Translations under genes and position numbers: made by a program
Shown: piece by piece, positions 34,901-42,208 of the stretch
Position numbering within the stretch: the first letter of the stretch is position 1
Layout: the number at the start of each line of letters is the position of its first letter
Notes under the pieces: generated by a model
The model's database searches: none
What the model was told of the DNA's origin: nothing
Seen by the model: only the letters and a program-made list of their open reading frames with translations
Source: Oscillospiraceae bacterium
Lineage (GTDB): Bacteria > Bacillota > Clostridia > Oscillospirales > Ruminococcaceae
Direction: 5' to 3'
DNA length: 42,941 nt
NCBI GenBank assembly: GCA_902798695.1
Contig: CADBXK010000005.1
Location: 1 to 42,941 of the forward strand

Positions 34901-37217
34901 ACTAGGTGGAAATCAATCTTCCAATTATTATCTTACTACACCTGATATTTACGTCAAAATTTTGGAACCTATTCCTCCTAAAATTAATGGTCCAACATTA
35001 ACTAAAGGTAATAATGAACCTTATAATGCTGGAGATTGGACAAATAAAGATGTTACACTATCTTGTACTGTTGAAAAAGGATCTTTACCAATAAAAGACA
35101 TTAAAATTTCTCTCGATGAAAACAAGTGGAATAGTTTATCTGATGTTAATAAGATAAACGAAATAAATCAATCAGGTAAAGCAACTGTAGATTTCCCTAT
35201 TACAGAAGAAGGAACTCATAACGTAAAAATAAGAGTATTCGATGAAGATAATAATTATTCTGATTCCGACCCTATTTCAGTTAAAATAGATAAAACTAAA
35301 CCGAAAGGACATATTAAAGTAAATGGTAAATCTTTAGATAAATCCTCAGACGATAAAATTTTCAGCCTTATTGTTACACATAACGGTAACGGTCCTGCTG
35401 AAATTCAAAATACAGTAACAACAGACTCTTTAAGTGGAATAAAAAGCTTTGAATATTGCACAAGTAGAGACTTCTATCCAAACCCTAAAAACATTCCTAA
35501 TAACCAATGGAAAACCTCAGACAATCTTAAAATAACAGATAATACTGTAGCAACAGATTTTACACTTATGCTTTATTGGAAAGGTGTTAGTGGATACAAT
35601 TTTGTATATGCTAAAGCAACAGATAAAGCAAACAATGTAACCTATTTACGTAGCGATGGTATTATAGTTTATATACCCTGTACAATAACCCCCAAAACAA
35701 TAACACATGTCAAAACTGACACAAAAAACAAAGAATTGTCGGTAACTTTAAACGAGAATACAATAGCTAGTGTTGTTAATGCAACTAATAATGAACCCTT
35801 AACCAAAGGTGAAGATTATACAGTTGAAGGCAATAAAATTATTTTACTACCTAAATATCTTAACTCACTATATGCAAATACCTATAGTTTAGAAATTTCG
35901 TTTTACCCTGCTGGACAAACAAATTTAGCAAAAGGTTTAACTTTACCTACAAAGACCGTTAACTTAGATGTCAAAAAATCTGAGCAAAACCAAAACAATG
36001 TTAGTTGGAATAATCTTAAGGAAGAATACACTTACGGAGATACTCCTTCCCCAATATCTTTAAATGGTGGTAAAGGAAGCGGTGACGTAACCTATAGTTC
36101 TACGCATCCAGATGTTGCAGAAATAGATCCCATTACAGGAGAACTTACTATCAAAAAAGTTGGAGAATTTCAAATAATTGCAACCAAAGAAGCTGATGAA
36201 GATTATGAAGAACGCACATTTGAAAGTGGCACCATTAAAGTTCACCCAAAAAGATTAACAATAGACAATATCAAAATAAAAGACAAATTTTATGATGGAA
36301 CAAACAAAGCTGAATTTGATGGAGAACCAACTCTAACCGGTATAATTAACGGAGACGATGTAAAACTAATAGGAAATCCAAAATTTTCAAGCATAAATGT
36401 TGGTGAAAATATACTTATAGATTTTTCTGATCTTTTACTAAATGGACATAGTTCTGCCAATTATTATCTTATTCCGCCTGATAATATTTATGGTAATATT
36501 CTTCCAGTTTATGATTATAAAGAAGATAAAATTCCAATTAATAAAAATAACGTTAAACTAAATTTTGGTATGGGATCCAATTATGATCAAAACTTTTATT
36601 CTATTGACTATGACGACTCAATTCAATCCGATAGTGATGAAACTACAACAGATGATGACGATCAAGATGAAATTTTTGACGCCGAAGACAGTAGAACAGG
36701 TATACAGGTTTACGCACCTAAGGGCGTATTCCCAAAATGGTCTAGACTAGTTGTTAGAGAAATGTATCCGAACACAAACGAATATGATAACGCCTATAAA
36801 AATTTAGACGAAAATATAAAACGTAAAATTGAACATATTAGACTATATGAAGTATATGTTGTCAATCAAGATGGTGAAGTTATTCAGCCAAACATTTCTA
36901 AAGGATTAGTAACAGTTAGAATACCTATCCCAAATGACTACGATTTAGCCGACCTACAAATTTATAGAATCAAACAAGATGCTGACGATAATTTCGACAC
37001 AAATATTGTTAACATTAACAATAAAAATTATTGTGAGTTCCAAACTAGTCACTTTAGTCCATACACCATGATCGACGAAAAAACCATAAATGATATCATT
37101 CTATCAATTCTCCCCTACTTAATTCTACTTTTAATTCTAATATTAATCAGTTTATTTATACTTATACTCACAAAAAAAAAGAAAGACGAAGATAAGCATC
37201 AAGAAGAACAACAATAA
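28950..37217 (+). CDS. Giant beta-helix/Ig/X2/YDG surface protein, copy 3 (2755 aa)
   Basis: Architecture resembles copy 1 with different proportions. It has the signal region 1-37, a short beta-helix (about 78-320) with one clear GGAIY turn, an acidic/proline linker (about 325-395) and a unique domain (about 397-520). An X2/Big_2/YDG set follows, then three large repeats of about 1.8 kb, each with an Ig-like domain, an RSDGYILY-type domain, X2, Big_2 and one or two YDG units. Several YDG motifs are degenerate (EWNGELDAKF, HFDKTDKANF), so the tyrosine-aspartate-glycine core is not strictly needed. The C-terminus is an acidic linker, the shared domain (FDAEDSRTGIQVYAPKGVFP...HFSPYTMID), a membrane helix and KKKKDEDKHQEEQQ. 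The start follows the conserved AAAGGA by 12 nt. It is probably an extracellular adhesin or scaffold. Confidence 0.9.
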   Translation: MKFKPRVNIKKLISVLLCTILVSSTLHPNSLNGMVFAANSNNIATADQIQPLTKYKNKQDNKEHASTRNYAQYVSTFAELQDAFNNSIDGDCIILNADIAIPKDASTTNSAFLSCSQEKNITIDGNGHTINPEPDLLCNGPIFSVINGATLNLNNVVIDCSTFTKNPSPMGVIYVNNQSTLNINSGTIITNLNSNDSLIKSDNSNINLNANSSIRNCNSNSNEGTICLKNNSKLQFNNGAIDSCSSINGGAIYAHKSTIELNCGKISNCSAHYGNAIYLDGDTKLEISNDNPFEINVASDAKGIDNCESLYGYPGIYDVNQPDIVSNDDTNADESDFLLWGGGTGSTDIDIAPETTTNDPPGVMHAPRIGHVNKSKEETIANKSDIPILRNTAKLGATSNYFKIGISVDDGPVSPYFNQTQPATLKYIYKKNVKIYVNYTSSTGNQLKMGYSIDNTPPDKLSNSDLGDIPDADGKITKKPPALDIAYSEDTVPAYYTYLALMSSSGSILQQIRTPGFIPFKDSVINDKNPTYVKSTNKDKDISVTFHLNTVKEIKNNEQTLTTTNYKTINDNIILKKDYLSNLNTGQHKLKISVWPRGKTNLDDSLLKNLPEYTTTLHVANFNNLNSEYTYGDNPNTCVSLDYGNATGATFSSSDKNVATIDNEGKLEIVGAGTFTVKATINGLTFESDTITVKQKEVTLENVKIKDKEWNGELDAKFDGEPKLKDLLDEDKDKIFLKGEPKFTSAGPGNVPIDFSGLSLIGDKSSNYKLIKPDNIKANILPKPPKISDISTGDYKAGSWTNKDVTISCTVEKGSSSIKDIQISLDGNEWNSLSDVNKIDKINQSGKATVDFTIPEEGEHNVQIRVFDEDDNYYESDAISVKIDTTPPEGNIKIYGDPLDMSSENEHFSFFTFEIYPPENMVPCKQEIQATDDMSGIESLTYFSSNKFYQNLEDIPDDEWKDSDVKISNDDHTATLEKIINVGDTSRVEFVYAKITDKAGNTTFLHSDGYILYKSSKITPKEITHVKLNEDYKELSVTLNGNTIDRVVNTNTDYTLKLGKDYKVVDNNKIVLLPEYLNSLDANTYELRIWFNPAGKTNTGLDQNLLWGTILSDTITLDIKKSEQNKDNASWNNLKEEYTYGETPGIISLNGGSGNGNVTYKSSDESVATIDKNGQITIVGVGEFEITATKAADKDYEELKVPSGNITVHPKELEIKNISAKDKEYDGNTNADYEIFFTDKGNVKDGDEVSVNIESATFADKNVGDNKVVTFSGFTLSGNDSKKYKISNKTITSTANITHKEVTISNVKIQEKHFDKTDKANFKDDPKLEGLLDEDKDNVFLTGSPKFSNIGPGNDIDINFDDLKLDGTSCSNYELIKPKNIKANILDPISPQISNISTEPYVAGSWTKEDVTLSCTIEKGSLPIKDIKISLDGNEWNSLSDVNKIEEINQSGKATVDFTITEEGEHNVKIRVFDEDDNYYESDAISVKIDKTKPEGHIKINGKLLDQSSEDAIFSLISRGNGYTLEIDVEDNTHEIKKLEYFTSKEFCKNLENLPDNKWVDSDVKIYNDGHKASVHKFIWGGGSRIEFAYAKITDNANNITIIRSDGYILYTDSEITTKEITHFKPKENYEELSVTLNGNTVAQIVNKTNNNQLLTKGEDYTVKGNKIVLNHEYLNSLDANTYSLAISFNPARQTNLAEGLTLPEDTVSLDIKKSEQQSPPDDAKFNNLQETYTYGYTPAPISLNGSNESDNVTYESDNPKVATIDNDGQITIVGVGSFTITATKAADENYEELKVTSDEITVNPLPVKITGVTASDKVYDGNNDAKIDTTNYKIEPLENNNNLQNHLQSIINDDKLSIICGSASFSDEKAAPGKTVTFTGFELNGAKKDNYFLSEQPANTTATIEQKELILKNVKMQEKHFDKTDKAAFDETPPLEGVVTGDDVFLKGSPKCASKYPNTDIDIDFSSQATIDKDIRIDFSGLSLGGNQSSNYYLTTPDIYVKILEPIPPKINGPTLTKGNNEPYNAGDWTNKDVTLSCTVEKGSLPIKDIKISLDENKWNSLSDVNKINEINQSGKATVDFPITEEGTHNVKIRVFDEDNNYSDSDPISVKIDKTKPKGHIKVNGKSLDKSSDDKIFSLIVTHNGNGPAEIQNTVTTDSLSGIKSFEYCTSRDFYPNPKNIPNNQWKTSDNLKITDNTVATDFTLMLYWKGVSGYNFVYAKATDKANNVTYLRSDGIIVYIPCTITPKTITHVKTDTKNKELSVTLNENTIASVVNATNNEPLTKGEDYTVEGNKIILLPKYLNSLYANTYSLEISFYPAGQTNLAKGLTLPTKTVNLDVKKSEQNQNNVSWNNLKEEYTYGDTPSPISLNGGKGSGDVTYSSTHPDVAEIDPITGELTIKKVGEFQIIATKEADEDYEERTFESGTIKVHPKRLTIDNIKIKDKFYDGTNKAEFDGEPTLTGIINGDDVKLIGNPKFSSINVGENILIDFSDLLLNGHSSANYYLIPPDNIYGNILPVYDYKEDKIPINKNNVKLNFGMGSNYDQNFYSIDYDDSIQSDSDETTTDDDDQDEIFDAEDSRTGIQVYAPKGVFPKWSRLVVREMYPNTNEYDNAYKNLDENIKRKIEHIRLYEVYVVNQDGEVIQPNISKGLVTVRIPIPNDYDLADLQIYRIKQDADDNFDTNIVNINNKNYCEFQTSHFSPYTMIDEKTINDIILSILPYLILLLILILISLFILILTKKKKDEDKHQEEQQ
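31300..36500 (+). repeat. Three large module repeats of about 1.8 kb in copy 3
   Basis: Units start near 31300, 33110 and 34970 (offsets about 1818 and 1872 bp). The best-conserved parts, 31383-31600, 33201-33420 and 35073-35292, are nearly identical DNA encoding an Ig-like domain (SLDGNEWNSLSDVNKI). Confidence 0.85.
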
Positions 37218-37231
37218 TTTTATCAAAAAAT

Positions 37232-37267
37232 AAAATAGCATTGGCCAAAGAGGTCAGTGCTATTTTT
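37232..37267 (+). terminator. Terminator of surface gene copy 3
   Basis: Stem AAAATAGCATTGGCC / GGTCAGTGCTATTTT around AAAGA, ending in a T-run; homologous to the copy 1 terminator. Confidence 0.88.
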
Positions 37268-37385
37268 GTTTATAAATTTATATCTCAATTTTGGTATAAA
37301 CAAAAAAATTAATATATCAAAATATCCCAAAATAATCACAAATGACAAACCAATATAACTAATTATAATTAACCTTAAATTTTAT

Positions 37386-37460
37386 ATTAATATAAAATTA
37401 ACAAAATTAATATTAAAAGCATATTTTGTGTTGACAAATTTCGATATTTTTTGATATAAT
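37386..37460 (+). promoter_or_regulatory. Surface-gene promoter and 26-bp upstream element, copy 4
   Basis: Element 37386-37411, 19 bp, TTGACA (37431-37436), 18-nt spacer with TTTCGAT, TATAAT (37455-37460). The sequence further upstream differs from copies 2, 3 and 5, so conservation stops at the element. Confidence 0.8.
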
Positions 37461-37496
37461 TTTCCATAAAATCAACACTGATGGTGATTTTTTCTA

Positions 37497-37525
37497 ATAA
37501 AAGTTCTTATTTTTTAAACTTTTAT
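37497..37525 (+). promoter_or_regulatory. Leader hairpin, copy 4
   Basis: ATAAAAGTT and AACTTTTAT form 9 perfect pairs around an 11-nt loop, 36 nt after the -10 box. Confidence 0.5.
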
Positions 37526-37646
37526 CAATATTAATTTTACACATATACAAATATGATTAATTTCATATTTGTATAATTTTTAGACTTTTATAAGAAATGT
37601 AAAAAACAAATGTTAATTTGAGTATCAGAAAGGGAAAACTATTTTT

Positions 37647-40600
37647 ATGAAATCCAAAATAATCATTAATGTTAAAAAATTAATATCAATTTTACTGTGC
37701 ACAATTTCAATCTCATCTACAATACCCTCTAGTTTGTTAAACAGTACGGCTTTTGCATTAAACGATAACGACATTACTTGTCAGTCATATACTGTTCAAA
37801 ATTTCGAAGAATTACAAGATGCAATTACCCACGCACAAAAAGGTGAAACAATATTATTGAGCAAAGACATAACAATACCTAAAGATAAGCAATTATGCAT
37901 AAACAACAAAGATATAACAATAACATCATATGGTAATACAAAAACAATTAAACTAGACACCTACTACACAGAAGCTATAAAATTTAACTTTTTTCGTATA
38001 GAAAATAATAGTAAAGTTAATCTTGAAAATATAACTATTGACTTATCTACCGGAACCCACTATATATCAATAACAAATGCAATAAACGTATACAACTCAA
38101 CTTTAAACATAAATTCAGGAACTACTATAAAAAATTTTAGATCAACACACGGCGCTGCAATATACTCAAACCATTCCAAAATATCACTAAATGAATGTAA
38201 TATCTGTGATTTATGTAATATCTGTGATTTTGGTTCCTGTTCGACTGCTATAGCGTTGGAAAACAAATCAGATTTTAAACAAAATGGTGGAAAAATTTCT
38301 CGTTGTTATCAAGCCATATCTTCTTGTGATTCAAACATAGAACAAACAAACGTCACAATTTCTAATTGTAAAGCAGATTATGGTGGTGCAATATATTCTC
38401 AACGTTCACATATAGATCAGAAAAAAGTCACAATTTCTAATTGTAATGCACAACAGGGTGGTGCAATATATTCTCAAAGTTCACATATAGAACAAACAAA
38501 CGTCACAATTTCTAATTGTAAAGCAGGTTATGGTGGTGCAATATATTCTCAACGTTCACATATAGAACAAACAAACGTCACAATTTCTAATTGTAAAGCA
38601 GATTATGGTGGTGCAATATGTGCAATATACTTCAGTTCAACTTCATTATCCAATACGTCAATAGATTCATGTCAAGCTAAAAATGGTGGTGCTATAGCAG
38701 CATATAGTAACTCATGTTTGTCACTCGTTAATTCCAAAATAGATAACTGCAAATCAGAAAATGAAAATATAGGTAAAGGCAATGCAATATATACAGACTA
38801 TAACGCCAAGCTTAAAATTGATAAATGTGAAATTCGTTTTGATGCTACCTGTAAAATTAATACAAATAAAGATAACGGCGAACAAAAATATAAATACAAA
38901 GGAATATTCGACGAAAAACTTGATAAAAATAATACTCCAAAAGTAGATAATAATAACCCTCAACCTTTTCAAATAAATAGTCCCAATTGTTATACATGCA
39001 ACAATAACGAGTACAACAATCCTAAACGGATAAAGGTTTTTGGAACTGGAACACCAGGATATATCGTAAAAATATCTAAATATAATGCATTAAGAAATAA
39101 ATACAAAGATATTGGCTCTGCCAAAGTAAACGACAAGGGTCAATGGTCCGCAGACATAGTAGCAGATGCTGATCTTTATTACAACCACTTATCCTGTAAT
39201 CTACGTTTTGTGCATCAAAAAATTGATAACGATGCATCCAGTACTGAAAAATGTCAAAATATTTCATTTTGGCTTAGAAGTAAATACGATAACATTCCAA
39301 GACTATACCATTATGAAACAGAAGACATTAGTAATATTTGTATTTGGCCACTATTTGTTACTCATATTAAGACAAGCTCCCCTATTATGTCAACATTCAT
39401 AGACCGTGAATGTAAAGAAAATAATCACAAATTGCAAGAATATACACAAAATATAAATAATATCATATTTGGTGTATATATACCCGATATCCAACCCATA
39501 ATAAAAAACATAGAGTATTTAAAAACTGATCAACTATACTGTTTAAATAAACCAATTCCTAAAAATGCAAAATGGATACCCGCTCCCGAATCCAGCTATT
39601 ATTATTCCCACGATAATACCGGTTACTACCATAATCACTTTTCAACAAAATTTAAAATTGACCTTGAAGAAGGAAAATTAAATGATCAATTTTATGTATA
39701 TTGTAAATTAACAGATATTTTTAATAATATTCGTTATGCACGTTTTAATTCTCATGTTTTGATTCATAAAGATATCGAAGTCAAAGAAGACAAAATAACA
39801 GAAGCTAACGTAACATACAAAAAACTCACAAAAAAAGATAAAGAATTCTCTGTAACTTTAAATAAAAATACGTTATGCGAAAAAGACGAAATTGTTAAGG
39901 TAATCGATTATAAAACAGAAAAGTCTTTGCAAAAAAATACTGATTATACAATTGAAGGCAATAAAATAACTATAAAGCAAAACTACCTTGATAAATTAAA
40001 GGATACAACTGATAACTACTTGACCATTTATTATTATCCAGCCGGAAAAACAGATTGTGGAAAAACGTTCCACCAAATACATATATCTACAAAAAAACCA
40101 GATAAAATAAAAATAACCAATTATGAGTACAGTAATAGCACTGATCCCACAATTTCTGGAACTGGAGAAAAAGGATGCTTAGTAAGTATAACAAACGAAA
40201 ACAAAGAAATAATAGGAACTACCATAGTAGCTGAAAATGGCAAATGGCAACTAACCACATCAAAGCTACCAAAGGATACCAATCATAAAATATCAATTTT
40301 TCAAACAGATCTAGAAGCTAACACAACATCAGATCCTCTTGAATATATACCAATAATAACATTTAATAATCTACAGAAGACATACACATATGGATGCAAG
40401 CCTATAGCAATCTCTTTAAATGGGTATAGCGGAACAAGTAAAATAACCTATGAATCTGATAATATCGATGTTGCAAAAATAACTAAAAACGGACAAATTA
40501 TTATAAAAAGAGTAGGAACTTTCCATATAACCGCAAAAACAGGAAACCGCACATTAAAAACAAGTGACAACATTACAGTTCTTAAATGTCCTGTAAAAAT

Positions 40601-41834
40601 ATCTGGAATAGTTGCTGAATCAAAAACTTATGATGGTACAACTGATGCCACTATAGACAAAAAGAAAGCACACATTGAGAGAACATCGAAGGACGATAAT
40701 CTAGACGATGATCTAGACAATAACCTAGAGTTTGATTGTACGGCTCATTTTAACGATAAAAATGCTGGTGAAAACAAAGATGTTACAGTCGAATTTAATC
40801 TCAACAGTGAAAACTATGTTTTAGATGAATCTCAAGAAAAAACCTTCAAGGCAGACATTTATCAGTGTCCTGTAATAATAGAAAATTTGAAGGCAAAGAA
40901 CAAACTATATAATGGTAAAATGAAAGCCGATATAGACACCTCTAAGGCAAAAATTAAGGGAAAAGTGGAGGGCGATGATCTAGACGATGATCTAGATTTT
41001 AATTATACGGCTAATTTTAACAATCAAAATGCTGGTAAAGACAAAGATGTTATGGTCAGCTTTAAATTAACTGGTAAAGATGAACAAAACTATATTATAG
41101 ATAAATTCCAACAAACAACCTTCAAAGCAACAATTTTAAAAAAACCTTTAAAAGTAGAATGTAAAATACAAAATAAACAGTTTGACGGTAACAAAAACGC
41201 CCAATTTGCTGAAAAACCAACTCTAGAGGGCGTAATTAAAAATGATAAGGGACGGGTCACACTAAAAAATGGAACACCGCATTTTAAAGATTATGCTGTA
41301 GGAATAGGTAAAAAAATTATATTCAATCCTCCTTTTGACCTAGAAGGTATTCGTTCTAAAAATTATTATATTGATCAACAATCACTTGATAAAATTACTG
41401 CAGACATTTATGAGAATCCCAGCCCCGAAGCAGACATTGATGAGGATTCCAGCCCCGAAATAATAATAGCTACAAAGGATAAAAAGCAAAGTTATAGAGG
41501 CTATAATCCAAATATTAAACCTATACTCATAAAGCAGTCTTTTGCTAATGTTACGCTTTCATCACAAGATAAAAAAACAAATATATATTATTTAATAAGC
41601 GACAAAAAACTTAACTGGGATGAACTATCTAAAAGAAAGGATTTTAGCTTATATGATGGAGCCTTTTTTTCTGTTAATCGAGAACCAAATCAACCCGAAC
41701 GAAAATCAAAACAACCCGTTATTCAAAAATTTGTATGTGCTAAATCAGTAAGTAGTGACAAAAATAAGAATAACAATAACAACAATATAACAAATGCTGC
41801 TATTAAATTTTTCAAACCCATAAAAATAGGATAG
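37647..41834 (+). CDS. Beta-helix/X2/YDG secreted protein without membrane anchor, copy 4 (1395 aa)
   Basis: The signal region is residues 1-37 (AFA). A beta-helix at about 50-420 contains four 25-residue turns with GGAIYSQ. Then come an Ig/Big-like domain (about 440-530), a divergent domain, X2 (about 718-815), a Big domain with GTGEKGC (about 820-900), a Big_2-like TYGC domain (about 905-978) and three YDG units (KTYDGTTDATI, KLYNGKMKADI, KQFDGNKNAQF). Two YDG units carry acidic DDLDDDLD inserts. The C-terminus differs from all sisters: the HFSPYTMID domain, membrane helix and tail are missing. They are replaced by about 120 residues resembling a chitobiase/hexosaminidase C-terminal domain (NVTLSSQDKKTNIYYLISD), a tentative match. 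The product should be released or held non-covalently. The start is unambiguous: no upstream ATG, and AAAGGG 12 nt before. Confidence 0.87.
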   Translation: MKSKIIINVKKLISILLCTISISSTIPSSLLNSTAFALNDNDITCQSYTVQNFEELQDAITHAQKGETILLSKDITIPKDKQLCINNKDITITSYGNTKTIKLDTYYTEAIKFNFFRIENNSKVNLENITIDLSTGTHYISITNAINVYNSTLNINSGTTIKNFRSTHGAAIYSNHSKISLNECNICDLCNICDFGSCSTAIALENKSDFKQNGGKISRCYQAISSCDSNIEQTNVTISNCKADYGGAIYSQRSHIDQKKVTISNCNAQQGGAIYSQSSHIEQTNVTISNCKAGYGGAIYSQRSHIEQTNVTISNCKADYGGAICAIYFSSTSLSNTSIDSCQAKNGGAIAAYSNSCLSLVNSKIDNCKSENENIGKGNAIYTDYNAKLKIDKCEIRFDATCKINTNKDNGEQKYKYKGIFDEKLDKNNTPKVDNNNPQPFQINSPNCYTCNNNEYNNPKRIKVFGTGTPGYIVKISKYNALRNKYKDIGSAKVNDKGQWSADIVADADLYYNHLSCNLRFVHQKIDNDASSTEKCQNISFWLRSKYDNIPRLYHYETEDISNICIWPLFVTHIKTSSPIMSTFIDRECKENNHKLQEYTQNINNIIFGVYIPDIQPIIKNIEYLKTDQLYCLNKPIPKNAKWIPAPESSYYYSHDNTGYYHNHFSTKFKIDLEEGKLNDQFYVYCKLTDIFNNIRYARFNSHVLIHKDIEVKEDKITEANVTYKKLTKKDKEFSVTLNKNTLCEKDEIVKVIDYKTEKSLQKNTDYTIEGNKITIKQNYLDKLKDTTDNYLTIYYYPAGKTDCGKTFHQIHISTKKPDKIKITNYEYSNSTDPTISGTGEKGCLVSITNENKEIIGTTIVAENGKWQLTTSKLPKDTNHKISIFQTDLEANTTSDPLEYIPIITFNNLQKTYTYGCKPIAISLNGYSGTSKITYESDNIDVAKITKNGQIIIKRVGTFHITAKTGNRTLKTSDNITVLKCPVKISGIVAESKTYDGTTDATIDKKKAHIERTSKDDNLDDDLDNNLEFDCTAHFNDKNAGENKDVTVEFNLNSENYVLDESQEKTFKADIYQCPVIIENLKAKNKLYNGKMKADIDTSKAKIKGKVEGDDLDDDLDFNYTANFNNQNAGKDKDVMVSFKLTGKDEQNYIIDKFQQTTFKATILKKPLKVECKIQNKQFDGNKNAQFAEKPTLEGVIKNDKGRVTLKNGTPHFKDYAVGIGKKIIFNPPFDLEGIRSKNYYIDQQSLDKITADIYENPSPEADIDEDSSPEIIIATKDKKQSYRGYNPNIKPILIKQSFANVTLSSQDKKTNIYYLISDKKLNWDELSKRKDFSLYDGAFFSVNREPNQPERKSKQPVIQKFVCAKSVSSDKNKNNNNNNITNAAIKFFKPIKIG
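38337..38636 (+). repeat. Four 75-bp tandem repeats in the copy 4 beta-helix
   Basis: Units start at 38337, 38412, 38487 and 38562, each encoding 25 residues with NVTISNCKA and GGAIYSQ. Units 1 and 3 differ at very few bases; unit 4 diverges at its end. One unit corresponds to about one helix coil. Confidence 0.9.
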
Positions 41835-41841
41835 AACCCTT

Positions 41842-41877
41842 AAACGAACACTAACATTTTGGATAGTGTTCGTTTTT
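41842..41877 (+). terminator. Terminator of copy 4, unrelated to the others
   Basis: Perfect 12-bp stem AAACGAACACTA / TAGTGTTCGTTT with 10-nt loop and T-run, 7 nt after the stop. It lacks the GGCC...GGTCAGTG top shared by copies 1 and 3. Confidence 0.88.
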
Positions 41878-41991
41878 ATTAAGTTTACAACTAATTTTTG
41901 GTATATATGCACAACTAAATTTGACAAAACGCTCCAAATAATAACAAATAAAAAATAATTATTGCCATTTATATTCAACATTTCAATCTGA

Positions 41992-42066
41992 ATTAATATA
42001 ATTTTAACAAAATTAATGTTATTAACACATTTTGTGTTGACAAGTTTCGATCTTTTTTGATATAAT
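41992..42066 (+). promoter_or_regulatory. Surface-gene promoter and 26-bp upstream element, copy 5
   Basis: Element 41992-42017, 19 bp, TTGACA (42037-42042), 18-nt spacer with TTTCGAT, TATAAT (42061-42066). The promoter is intact although the gene behind it is frame-disrupted. The leader is shorter than in copies 3 and 4 and lacks a clear hairpin. Confidence 0.8.
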
Positions 42067-42208
42067 TTTCCATAAAATTGATATTTCTAATGTTTTTTTA
42101 TTAATTTTTTTGCATATGAGTATGATTAATTTCATATTTATATAAATTTTATAAACGTAATAAACAACAAATGTTAATTTAAAAACTGGAAAGGAATAGG
42201 TAATTTTT

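Noticed and set aside
16502-41834. Sortase (LPXTG), SLH or dockerin anchoring of the surface proteins
   Set aside because: None of these motifs occurs at the four C-termini that can be read.
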